IMG/VR virus record: IMGVR_UViG_3300018080_005856 | Location: 62,001-126,000 of that record | DNA: 64,000 nt | Direction: 5' to 3' (one strand) | Source of the DNA: a virus | In this document: piece after piece, positions 54,882 to 64,000 of the stretch | Layout of the letters: the number at the start of each line of letters is the position of its first letter | How positions within the stretch are numbered: the stretch's first letter is position 1 | Notes under the pieces: generated by a model | Seen by the model: only the letters and a program-made list of their open reading frames with translations | Database searches by the model: none | Told to the model about the DNA's origin: nothing | Program-made: the position numbers and the translations under genes

Positions 54882-56767
54882 TGAGTACTTCCTCGGATAA
54901 CATAAGAAGGATGGCTGCCGGAGAACCTATAGCTAGGATAGGCGCTATATGGTACGGTGATGTAAGCGGGACAACTATTCCTAACATATACTATTTCGGG
55001 AATAAGAATATGCAGAGTGTTATGCCACTGCGGGCAGAGTCAGCTATATCGTTCTCAACTTCTAGTCCTCCTGTAGATATGTTACAGATGGAAATAGTGA
55101 TCAACTACAGCAAGTTCGTCACACATCTCCAGCGCCTTATGGCACAGATACAGATATCTCCAGTGCTACCAGTACAAAACCCGGTTGTTGCTGCAATGAC
55201 ACAGCCTGTACAGACCAACAAAGAGGTGTACGTTGCCTATGGTTTCATGAATGTCAATGATAAAGATATAAAAGACTCCTCAAATCGCAGGGCACTTATG
55301 AACATGTATGCTACTGTGCCTGTCAATATGAAAATAGACAACGCAGTTATAGAAACTATTCCTGGCAATCCCAGAGATGTAAGAGTAATCCTGAGGCTTA
55401 CCAGGACATTAACAGCTACTGTATATGGTGATAAAACACAGTATATCAGAACTATGGAAGGGGCTGTAAATCAGAACAAGTACATAGAGAAACTTCTATC
55501 AGAAAGTGGCGATAATGAGCAAATAGCTGCTATGGCTACTATGATGGGAGTGAATACCCCAGCAATACAGGATGCTATAGATGCTATGTCTACTCCAATA
55601 TCGTTAGGAGAGGACATAGGTATAACTATAGGAGCAGAAGTGAATGAAGTACTTGCACCAGACCTATACCGGGTTACCACAGATGATGGTAATAGTGCTC
55701 TTATTATGCCATATGGTATTGAATGTTTTAACAGCAGAGAAAAGATAAGACTATTTATGGATGTAAGTCACTATGATGATTACCCAGTAAAAGGAGCAGA
55801 GAAGAACAGTGTAGAGGCTTTAGGATACTTTATAGGGAGTATGTTTGGACTTACCATTCCCAATGAAAGGTTGAGAATAACTGGACCTGATTTCTCAGGG
55901 GCCAATAACAGAATAACCATGCATACTATACAGAAGGGGCCAATAGGTCTTCTCGATAATCCCAATGCAAGCAATGAAGATGTTTCTATACATTATTGCA
56001 TCATAACTCATGATCAAATGGGAGATATAGGTAATACCTTATTATCGTTGGGAGAAGCTTTCGACTCTCCATTATATGATAGTGAGATAGTTCCAGAAGG
56101 ATACACAACAGCTAGGATTGCAGCAATAAAGGCTGGGGAAGAGACCGTATCAAAGCAAGAAGCTGGAGACACCTATAGTACGTATTCATGTGCCAAGGTA
56201 TTGACTAGGAATGCCAAGGCAGAAATACCATGGACACAAAGAAGAAACATGAGGAACAAGATTTCTACTGGGGTAGACCCATCTGTAGGATTTATATCAA
56301 GTCCATATACAGCTACGGTGGAATCTATAACTAATGGCGATACTATTGTTGTCAAGAAGTCAGACAATTCTTCAGTAACTCTTGGATTGTTTGGTATAGA
56401 TGCGCCGGAAACTGGACAACCTGGAGGAAATGAGGCAACAGCCTGTCTTTCTAGCTTGCTTCCAATAGGTAAAACTGTAACAATTCAACATGTTCCATCT
56501 GGTCCAGCCGGGGGTGAAGTAGATATATTTTCCAGATATTCATCAATAGTGAAATCAGGAAGACTTAATATAAATACAGAGATGCTGAAAAGGGGTATGG
56601 CGTGGGCATATCCTAACAAACGTTTTGATGTATTGAATGAAGAATACGAAAACCTTATGGTTGCTGCAAGAGATAGAAAGATAGGTATATGGGCATTGAC
56701 AGAGAAGAAAGCAAAATGGACTCCTGCCGAATACCGTAGATACATGCAGTCCAAGGGAAGGATATAA
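54881..56767 (+). CDS. Baseplate protein with C-terminal thermonuclease-like domain
   Basis: A 628-residue protein. The first 460 residues are beta-rich and unrecognised (GAIWYGDVSGTTIPNIYYFG, LQMEIVINYSKFVTHLQRLM). Residues about 478-610 match the staphylococcal nuclease fold: NGDTIVV with Asp487, LFGIDAPE with Asp507 and Glu510, DIFSRYSSIV with Arg552, GMAWAY and KIGIWAL. The position equivalent to catalytic Arg35 of staphylococcal nuclease is Gly502, so activity may be reduced or lost. The domain may act on or bind DNA at the tail tip, or serve as a fold only. Both ends overlap neighbouring genes (TAATG), so it is part of the coupled baseplate operon. Confidence 0.75.
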   Translation: MSTSSDNIRRMAAGEPIARIGAIWYGDVSGTTIPNIYYFGNKNMQSVMPLRAESAISFSTSSPPVDMLQMEIVINYSKFVTHLQRLMAQIQISPVLPVQNPVVAAMTQPVQTNKEVYVAYGFMNVNDKDIKDSSNRRALMNMYATVPVNMKIDNAVIETIPGNPRDVRVILRLTRTLTATVYGDKTQYIRTMEGAVNQNKYIEKLLSESGDNEQIAAMATMMGVNTPAIQDAIDAMSTPISLGEDIGITIGAEVNEVLAPDLYRVTTDDGNSALIMPYGIECFNSREKIRLFMDVSHYDDYPVKGAEKNSVEALGYFIGSMFGLTIPNERLRITGPDFSGANNRITMHTIQKGPIGLLDNPNASNEDVSIHYCIITHDQMGDIGNTLLSLGEAFDSPLYDSEIVPEGYTTARIAAIKAGEETVSKQEAGDTYSTYSCAKVLTRNAKAEIPWTQRRNMRNKISTGVDPSVGFISSPYTATVESITNGDTIVVKKSDNSSVTLGLFGIDAPETGQPGGNEATACLSSLLPIGKTVTIQHVPSGPAGGEVDIFSRYSSIVKSGRLNINTEMLKRGMAWAYPNKRFDVLNEEYENLMVAARDRKIGIWALTEKKAKWTPAEYRRYMQSKGRI

Positions 56768-59700
56768 TGGCAAATAAGGTACATATAACTGACGAAGATA
56801 GAAAAGCAGCTGCCGACGTTTTCTCTGCATATACCGGTGAACTGGATGAAGATCAATATATAGATCCAGGTACTATACCAGTCACTGATGATATGAGTGA
56901 GTGCCAACCATTCATAGACCTTGTTAAACAGCTTACTGGAGAATCCACTACCGACATAGCTGATCTTCCGTTTGATAAGTACACACCATTTGACCAAACA
57001 CGTTTGGATCATCAGTTCAGGATAACAACAGTACATAAGGATCTTACAGCTATTGTACCAGAGGTAGACAGGTTCAAGGAATTCTACAGGATAGCTGAGC
57101 AATTTACTAATGAGAGTTCTCTGATAGTATCAGCAGCAATGGACTCCAATATCAAAGATATCACATGTATGCCTCCCTCTTATGTGTTTTCATATGCAGC
57201 AAAGAAGATCAGAGAAGTCATTACTATGCTGCAGAAGGAGAACATACCAGGGTTATCTGACCTGAAGGACTATGCCGGCAGATTTGATCGGCTAGCCTCA
57301 GACGCGAAACATATGCAGGCACCATATCCTGACACATCTACTCCTGCGTTTGATCCAGATGATTATGCTATCAGAATAGTTGCAGATAGTGTTACGTTCC
57401 CGCTTGTACCACGACTTAACGAAACGGAACCAACTGGGGACTTTGGATTTATGACTCCTGAGAGACCCTCACATAGAGGACTAGATCTTAAAGTCTACAC
57501 CGAGCAGGCAGTAAGCAATACGGGGAAAATATATTATACTTCTTCACACCCTGTTGTTGCAATTGCAGAAGGCAAGGTAATACATTGTACCTCTTCTAAC
57601 AATCTAGCTAAACCATGTGTACGATTCGATACTGATACTAATCATGGAGAAGATGTAGACGGGAAGATATTCGAGGGTAGAGACGGTGGGAACATCGTAA
57701 TCATATGGCATCCTGATCTTGGTAAAATGTCAGCATACATGCACCTTAGTGAAATATCTGTAAAGAAAGGTAACAGTGTATTAGCCGGTGATGTAATAGG
57801 AGTAGCAGGAAATACTGGTGGATCTACCGGACCGCATCTCCATTTCGAGATGAGAGATCCTTCCCTAGCCAAGGGAGCGGCAGCAGATATCTCATCGTGG
57901 AGAAAAGGAGTACCAATAAACCCATGGCCATACATTGGTGGAGGATATAATGGGGATCCCACAAACTCTGAACCAGCCATAAAGCTTGAAGCAACTCAGG
58001 GAAACCTGAAGGCTGAGGATACAGTAGAAGACTTCAGAGAATATCTCAATTCTTTAACAATGTCACCGGCGGAGAACCCCGAAGATCAATCAAATGTACT
58101 ATATGCAATTCACAGACAGATAATGGCTAGGGTAACTTCTTCCGTTCACTCTGTGTATGTTAATGATATCAGCGGGAAAGCTGAACAAGTGACAATAAAC
58201 TGGATGCCGGGAACAAGCAAAGCTATTCCTATAGAGGGGCAAAGTGCACCGGTTATACAATCACTTGGTGGAAGAAACGTGCAGGTTTCTATTTCGTTAA
58301 AAGGCATTAGTCCTGTAGAAGTGGCCAAGATAGCTCTTATGTTTAAGGTTCCCAGTACTGACGAAACAATAGCAGGTATGCTGACGCTAGCAAGAAGTGG
58401 CATGTTCGGAGAAACATCCATCAGAAACAGTTACCTGCAAAGATGGTACAGAACTGATCAAATAGAGAGCATGTTACGTGGCATAAGTGGTTCCACCCAA
58501 AAAGTACATCTAGATGAACCAGTAATCGTAGATAATGAATACCTTAACTCTATGGGGCTTAAAACCTTTCATCCTATAAGTATGGAAGTGAAAACAGTTC
58601 CCCAAGCATCAGAAGCATATGACATACTTCTAACGCTATCATATATGAACCTCAGAAATAGAAGCTTAGAATCTTTGAAGAAAAGCAGACATGGTATTCA
58701 GGCACCAGTTTTACCTGTAACGGCTAGAGTTTTTCCAGAAAAGGCAACGGGAGATTCAGGGTTCGGACTAGAATCCGATTATCAAGCATATGGGATACTG
58801 AGTAGATTGTCCATTGTAAACTGTCTTGCTGAAATATTACCTCTGTATATCATGTCCAGAGTGTATAGGTTGTATAAAACTATGTCAGAATATACTCCAG
58901 GATCAGTAATAGATCTAGACGGACTAGATATCATGACAAAGATCCTAGCACCAACCGGCATAGATACGGCCATAGAGAAAGTATTCTCCACAGTAAGAGA
59001 TTACGATACGGATGTTCCCTCCTTCTCCAGTGCTATACTCGATGCATCTATGGAACTTGCCAACCTGGGGACTGTTGCAGCATTGTCACGTTACACTGAA
59101 AAGACAATAGAAGTAGCAAAACAGGGTACAGGCAGCAATAAGTTCTCAAAGATTGTTGCCGCAACACTTGGTGCTGTTACTACGTTAAACAGTGTTCTGA
59201 AATACGCTTTTGGTCCTGTTGGCACCCCAGAAGTAAACAGAGGAGCGGAGACAAGAACACTTTATATGAACATTCCCAGCCTTGCTCCTATAATGATATG
59301 GTCATTGTTAGCGGAATTTATAGACAGATTATCAGCCGGGAAGGAGAATGAGTTCTTTTCAGAAATATCCAATGATGTCATAGATATGTTGAATGATTCC
59401 TATGCTGAGCCCAATGTCAGAACACTCAGAATTGGTGGGAGCGATGAAGTATTCGTAGAAGTAAAGGGAGCTATAGGACAAGAAGCAGCTGGTGGAGAAT
59501 ACAAACCTCTGTTTATCGGAGAGATAAAACTCTCTATGATAATGGGAGGAGAACACGATGATAGTGAACGCAATACTCTATTCGGAAGCATAGATGTCAG
59601 TGAAGGTCTTGGTCAAATATGGTTCGGATCCGAAGATGCTAAAGCTTTAAGGAAGAAGCTTGTGGATGAAATCGAAACCATGGCCAGGAATCCGAGAGGA

Positions 59701-62700
59701 AACTACGATACGAGATTCCTATATCCGGCAGCTTATGGTGCTGTAGAGATAAACTGGTTAGCAATAGATGCTATAAGAGCTGCAGCTTTAGCTATAGGAC
59801 CAATGCTGGCCAATGATAATATGAAGCCGGGAGGTGATATTCCCGATGGACATATGAGTGAGTTCTTCCAAACCGCAGCAGAGCTTCTTAGAGATGAAAG
59901 TGCTAGAAACCATTGCTCCGACGTTCTTACATCTGTTCTCACGTATTCTATGGCAGATGTACTAGCAAATGGAATGATAGCTACTCATGGTAGAAAAGCG
60001 GCATATGCTCATAATGACTCTGTACTAAGAGCGTTTAACAAGATGTCCAGTTTAGAAACAGAGGATACAGTTGTTACAGCTCTGCAGTATTTGGGATCCA
60101 GAATACAATCACATATAGTGAAAGCCAGAAGAGTTACACAAAGCAGAGATATGTGCACACAGGTAGTATCCGGAGTGTTTGCCGATAGATCTTTCGGTGG
60201 TTCCAAGGACCTAAGGAAAGGATATTGCTGTGCTCTCGGCTCTGTTCTTAATTATATGTATCAAGTTGCCTATGCCGGCACAGAAACAGTGAGCAGCCTT
60301 CCGCCTGAATATAATGACTATACTATCCCAGCCATGCTACAGATAATAGATAGGGATCGTGGTGAGCTCATGATAGACGAGCTATTGCATCGTGGCAAAA
60401 GCTTCTTCGCTGCTACGGTCGGTTTTCTCCCTGACATAATAATAGGAGCAGCTATAGCTTTGTCAGGTCCTGGGGCAGTGCTAACCACTATATTCTATAT
60501 AATACGCGGAGCCATGGATATATGGGCAGTATGGGATCTAGTCATGAGTATATTCAAAGAGAATGCTATAGAATTTGCATTCGGAAGAGGTAACATATTT
60601 GCCATGTCCAGATGGTGTTCAGGAAGAATATCAGATGCAATGGATCAATCACAATTGCTAGAATGCTGTATTAAGAGCGGAATCTGGATGCCGGCAGCTC
60701 TAAAACCAAGGGGTGATACATTTGATGAAGAAAGAACATCATATAGAGATTTCCCTACTGTGCATAGGGGCGGAAAACCATTACCCCCAGACTTCTTCGT
60801 ATATAAAGTAGGCATTTTATCTAAGGCGTATGACGATATGAAATCGTACATAAACTCGGCTGTAGAGTCTACTAGAGACCGTTACGCCGACTTGGATAAC
60901 GATAATGTTGAGGCACTAAAGACTGAGCTAAAGCAAGAAATAGACGAATCGAGAGAACTATCTAGGGCTAGAGTTCAGGATGCTCTTACCAGAGCGCTAA
61001 TAGATAGTACTCCTGAGGACAAATCACTAAAGAAAGACTACATGCAGGCTGTAGGGAAATCTGGGGATATCATAAGCTATGTAGTATATGGTAATAGAAC
61101 AGATGCAGCAAAGAAAGGGCATATATGTTCTACAAAGTATGGGTCATATAGTAGTACAGTCAGCAAGGCCGGATCTATGTTGCATCTTGATATGAGTGAC
61201 GTAGGTGTAGTAGTAAAGATAGGCAGTTCTTTCACTCCTATATCGAAGGGACCAGAACTGTCAGAACTCATAACTAATAAAGGCGAGCTAATGCAAATGA
61301 TCGTAGAGGCCGCTAACTCGAGCCCCTATGGTAAAGTAAGAGAAAACCTGAAGTCATTCCTACAGAGATCTATAAGAGAAATACTAGATTATATAGCAGC
61401 TACAAAGGCTCTAGGGGGACAGTTCGTATACGGTCTTGATACCATGCCAGGAACTATAGGAAACTTGATATTAATCAAGAACATTGTTGGTTCCAACATA
61501 AGGGCTATAGGGAAACCGGGACTGGCATTGTTCAAGAGCCAGATGGATAAGGTTGGACGAGATTCTCTAAGAAGATCCTCTACTCTACAAACCCAATATA
61601 TATTCCCAACTGTGAAGCTATACTTTATAGAAGAAGACAGCGAGAACTTTTATCTATTTGATGATTTGTATTCATATGCATCTATAGTAGAAGTATCAGT
61701 TCATATGGATAAATACAGCCCGGTCCGTACATCTGAGATAAAGATAACAAACCTATTTGGTATGTTGAACGATATACTATCTGACTCAAAGAACAAGGAG
61801 TATAACTTCTTTAGCGGTCCAGATGAGAACGCTCCTCTAAACTCTGTTATGTTGAGACCGGGATGCAAGATAAAGATCCAAGCCGGCACTACTCCAATCC
61901 TAGACGAGCATGATACTATATTCACTGGAAGAATAAGCACTATAGATTTCAATGTTATCACAACTATTACAGCGGTAAGCGCTGGGGACATGTTTACAGA
62001 AAGCTTAAGCATGGACGTGGTAAAGGTCTATGGTAGTCAGGCCAATGCAACAGGCGGACTAGGTACTAAACTGATACAGGCACCTATCCGTGAGGGAATA
62101 CAGTCTATGGTTGGTGATGACTACATGGCTCCAATTACAAAGCTAAAGACTGTCATAGGGTATGTATTGTATGATGTTGTACAGTCCACGGAGAGGCTCA
62201 CAGATTTCTCGCTAAGGCCACCTGTAGAAGTACAGGATCCTGAAATATCTCCTGCTACCAGTAATCTCATGGATATACTGAAGAAGAAGCTTATTATAAC
62301 TCAGTCATCCTCGTTCATAGAATCAGTGAGCGGGGCCAGGGTAGATCTTCAGGAGAACCAACAACTGTTTGAAAACATATACCTTGATACCGATGTTATA
62401 GGGTCATCATGGTTCGGAAACTTGACGTTTATAGGAGAAGGTGTGTGGGTTTCTAGAGATGAGTCAGCATGGGATATAATGAGTGAACTAAATCTTCTCT
62501 TACCCAACCACGATGTTCTAGTGAGACCATATGATACTAGATCTACTCTAGTTTGGAATAACGACGATGGTTATTACCGGTTCAGGAGATGTGTAGACCT
62601 TGATAATATCCTTACTAATGCTCTTACAACCAAGCTTAGAATAGCAGGCCGGGACCCAAGGTTCAAACTTCTCCCTCTATTTGACGTAATAAATCAGGGT

Positions 62701-64000
62701 ATGAATGGTGGGAGCCCAAGAAGGAAAGCCGCGGCCATAGCGCTGCTTACGCAGCTGGCTTACATATCACAACGAATATATGGGAGTTTCATGCTTACTG
62801 CCCCCACAGAGTACAGGGCTGAGATTCCTGATGATAAACTAATTCTAATGTCACCAGATATATCAAACGAGGAAATGATACCTAAAGCTCTAGATTGGTT
62901 ATCCCCTGAACTCATAAAGAACACGGGATCTGTGTCTGTAGATATAGCAGAAATTCTTGAGAACATTGCAGACGAAAATGAAGAGGAGGACGAGTTCATA
63001 CAAAATGGTGTCAGTAACCTAAAGCTCGAAGATGTATCAATATCACCAGACTCATCACCAATACCGAGCTATATAAAGAAAGACGAGGCCAAGACTGCTT
63101 ATCTGTTGTCATTAAACCTTGCTGCTGATAGTACAATGAACTTTATGAGAGAATTAGCATTCACAAGGAGCAAGAACCACAGGAAAGTATCTGATATGCA
63201 CATTAAGGTGTCGGGTAGAGATATAATAAAGAACGATATAACACTCATGGAGCCATATAACACGGTGAGAATGTCATATCCGAAAGAGGACCTAAGCGAT
63301 GACGAGCTCTCAGCTGCAGCACTTTTGGGTGTGAGCGGAGAGGGAAATGAAATCATGGTACCCATTCATTATAAGCTTAAACCATGGGGAAGGAAGATAT
63401 ACCAGACACATTTTAAGAATGCGAATGTTCTTCCCACAGCACGTACCAGTGCTATATCCACCGCGACTACAAGCGTGTTGGCTAATCTTATGAAGGAAAC
63501 ATATGGTGGGACAATTACTCTGCTTGGGGACTCCAGAATAATGGAGGGAGATAGGATATTCCTATGGGATGAAAACAGGGATCTATACGGGGTAGTTGGA
63601 GTAAAATCACATACTTTCATAATGAGTCCAGAATCAGGTTGTATGAGTGTGATAGAACCGGAAATGATTACTAGGAACGATGGAAAGCTGAAGAGGAACC
63701 TGTATGATACTACTGTTACCACACTCAACATAATAACAAAGACACTAGGGACCTTGGTATTAATAGGCGGTTCATACCTGTTGTTCAGATATGCACGATC
63801 AAGATATAGAATGTCAAGTGCTCTACTGGATGTAACAGAACAGTCAGGATTCTGGGTGAGATTGTTAACGGGTATAGGAAGATCCTTGAGAAATCTAAGA
63901 GATAATCTTCCTCTTGCCAAACTCATAGGAAGAGGTTTTACTTCATGGTTCCATACTCTTGATAACGGTAAACTAGCGAAAGGGCTTTACCGTAGTTACA
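56767..64000 (+). CDS. Giant baseplate/tail protein with M23 peptidase domain (partial, runs off right edge)
   Basis: ATG 56767 overlaps the previous stop, and the frame stays open for about 2,411 codons to the window edge. Residues about 225-365 form an M23 (LytM/lysostaphin-type) zinc peptidase domain with all landmarks: His236 and Asp240 in HRGLDL, His326 in YMHLS, and HLHFE with His357 and His359. Such domains cut peptide bridges in peptidoglycan, so this is a tail lysin that opens the cell wall at infection. Two adjacent hydrophobic segments lie at about 1215-1265 and another near 2330-2345 (LGTLVLIGGSYLLF), unusual in a baseplate protein. The central part includes LYFIEEDSENFYLFDDLYSY and IEVSVHMDKYSPV-like beta regions, possibly hub modules. 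The C-terminus is not visible. Confidence 0.85.
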   Translation, partial: MANKVHITDEDRKAAADVFSAYTGELDEDQYIDPGTIPVTDDMSECQPFIDLVKQLTGESTTDIADLPFDKYTPFDQTRLDHQFRITTVHKDLTAIVPEVDRFKEFYRIAEQFTNESSLIVSAAMDSNIKDITCMPPSYVFSYAAKKIREVITMLQKENIPGLSDLKDYAGRFDRLASDAKHMQAPYPDTSTPAFDPDDYAIRIVADSVTFPLVPRLNETEPTGDFGFMTPERPSHRGLDLKVYTEQAVSNTGKIYYTSSHPVVAIAEGKVIHCTSSNNLAKPCVRFDTDTNHGEDVDGKIFEGRDGGNIVIIWHPDLGKMSAYMHLSEISVKKGNSVLAGDVIGVAGNTGGSTGPHLHFEMRDPSLAKGAAADISSWRKGVPINPWPYIGGGYNGDPTNSEPAIKLEATQGNLKAEDTVEDFREYLNSLTMSPAENPEDQSNVLYAIHRQIMARVTSSVHSVYVNDISGKAEQVTINWMPGTSKAIPIEGQSAPVIQSLGGRNVQVSISLKGISPVEVAKIALMFKVPSTDETIAGMLTLARSGMFGETSIRNSYLQRWYRTDQIESMLRGISGSTQKVHLDEPVIVDNEYLNSMGLKTFHPISMEVKTVPQASEAYDILLTLSYMNLRNRSLESLKKSRHGIQAPVLPVTARVFPEKATGDSGFGLESDYQAYGILSRLSIVNCLAEILPLYIMSRVYRLYKTMSEYTPGSVIDLDGLDIMTKILAPTGIDTAIEKVFSTVRDYDTDVPSFSSAILDASMELANLGTVAALSRYTEKTIEVAKQGTGSNKFSKIVAATLGAVTTLNSVLKYAFGPVGTPEVNRGAETRTLYMNIPSLAPIMIWSLLAEFIDRLSAGKENEFFSEISNDVIDMLNDSYAEPNVRTLRIGGSDEVFVEVKGAIGQEAAGGEYKPLFIGEIKLSMIMGGEHDDSERNTLFGSIDVSEGLGQIWFGSEDAKALRKKLVDEIETMARNPRGNYDTRFLYPAAYGAVEINWLAIDAIRAAALAIGPMLANDNMKPGGDIPDGHMSEFFQTAAELLRDESARNHCSDVLTSVLTYSMADVLANGMIATHGRKAAYAHNDSVLRAFNKMSSLETEDTVVTALQYLGSRIQSHIVKARRVTQSRDMCTQVVSGVFADRSFGGSKDLRKGYCCALGSVLNYMYQVAYAGTETVSSLPPEYNDYTIPAMLQIIDRDRGELMIDELLHRGKSFFAATVGFLPDIIIGAAIALSGPGAVLTTIFYIIRGAMDIWAVWDLVMSIFKENAIEFAFGRGNIFAMSRWCSGRISDAMDQSQLLECCIKSGIWMPAALKPRGDTFDEERTSYRDFPTVHRGGKPLPPDFFVYKVGILSKAYDDMKSYINSAVESTRDRYADLDNDNVEALKTELKQEIDESRELSRARVQDALTRALIDSTPEDKSLKKDYMQAVGKSGDIISYVVYGNRTDAAKKGHICSTKYGSYSSTVSKAGSMLHLDMSDVGVVVKIGSSFTPISKGPELSELITNKGELMQMIVEAANSSPYGKVRENLKSFLQRSIREILDYIAATKALGGQFVYGLDTMPGTIGNLILIKNIVGSNIRAIGKPGLALFKSQMDKVGRDSLRRSSTLQTQYIFPTVKLYFIEEDSENFYLFDDLYSYASIVEVSVHMDKYSPVRTSEIKITNLFGMLNDILSDSKNKEYNFFSGPDENAPLNSVMLRPGCKIKIQAGTTPILDEHDTIFTGRISTIDFNVITTITAVSAGDMFTESLSMDVVKVYGSQANATGGLGTKLIQAPIREGIQSMVGDDYMAPITKLKTVIGYVLYDVVQSTERLTDFSLRPPVEVQDPEISPATSNLMDILKKKLIITQSSSFIESVSGARVDLQENQQLFENIYLDTDVIGSSWFGNLTFIGEGVWVSRDESAWDIMSELNLLLPNHDVLVRPYDTRSTLVWNNDDGYYRFRRCVDLDNILTNALTTKLRIAGRDPRFKLLPLFDVINQGMNGGSPRRKAAAIALLTQLAYISQRIYGSFMLTAPTEYRAEIPDDKLILMSPDISNEEMIPKALDWLSPELIKNTGSVSVDIAEILENIADENEEEDEFIQNGVSNLKLEDVSISPDSSPIPSYIKKDEAKTAYLLSLNLAADSTMNFMRELAFTRSKNHRKVSDMHIKVSGRDIIKNDITLMEPYNTVRMSYPKEDLSDDELSAAALLGVSGEGNEIMVPIHYKLKPWGRKIYQTHFKNANVLPTARTSAISTATTSVLANLMKETYGGTITLLGDSRIMEGDRIFLWDENRDLYGVVGVKSHTFIMSPESGCMSVIEPEMITRNDGKLKRNLYDTTVTTLNIITKTLGTLVLIGGSYLLFRYARSRYRMSSALLDVTEQSGFWVRLLTGIGRSLRNLRDNLPLAKLIGRGFTSWFHTLDNGKLAKGLYRSY

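Overview
The window reads as part of the genome of a large tailed bacteriophage with a contractile tail (a myovirus, probably jumbo-sized). It carries a large terminase, portal, prohead protease, HK97-type major capsid protein, tail sheath, several tail-tube-like proteins, two proteins of about 2,100 residues, and baseplate proteins carrying lytic or nuclease-like domains. No ribosomal RNA, tRNA, IS element or CRISPR array was seen. A bacterial-type RecA, AGGAGG-type ribosome binding sites and sigma70-like promoters point to a bacterial host. Most genes are rich in ATA, AGA and AGG codons, but the capsid genes shift to ATC and some CGN codons. I cannot name the host.

Left end, 1-6.3 kb: mostly minus-strand genes. 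A giant protein that begins with a Cas4/RecB-like Fe-S nuclease domain runs off the left edge. Beside it lie a cysteine-motif protein, a 98-residue protein, a 485-residue basic protein and a 90-residue protein. One plus-strand HTH gene sits among them. A 48-bp dyad at 6238-6285 separates this arm from the rightward late genes.

Head and tail module, 6.3-24.9 kb, plus strand: terminase, an 853-residue unknown, portal, a DUF6582-like protein, protease-scaffold fusion, a putative decoration protein, major capsid protein, terminator, four neck or connector genes, sheath, tube, terminator, a zinc-ribbon protein and a tube paralogue.

Minus-strand island, 24.9-31.5 kb: two predicted surface lipoproteins built from kelch-like beta-propeller blades, a 150-bp stretch crowded with perfect inverted repeats, then an eight-gene operon starting with recA and ending with RNase HI.

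Tail module, 31.6-64 kb, plus strand, tightly packed: a tube-like/baseplate protein, a 1,966-residue protein with DnaJ-type zinc motifs, two putative tail chaperones, a 2,105-residue tape-measure candidate, a 2,121-residue protein, a 50-residue gene, a baseplate protein ending in a degenerate thermonuclease domain, and a giant protein with an M23 peptidase domain that runs off the right edge.

The most unusual signals are the virion-style protein with an Fe-S nuclease domain, the paired kelch lipoproteins, zinc and carbohydrate-binding modules inside a giant tail protein, and a recurring pattern in which candidate promoters carry a different perfect inverted repeat between their -35 and -10 boxes.
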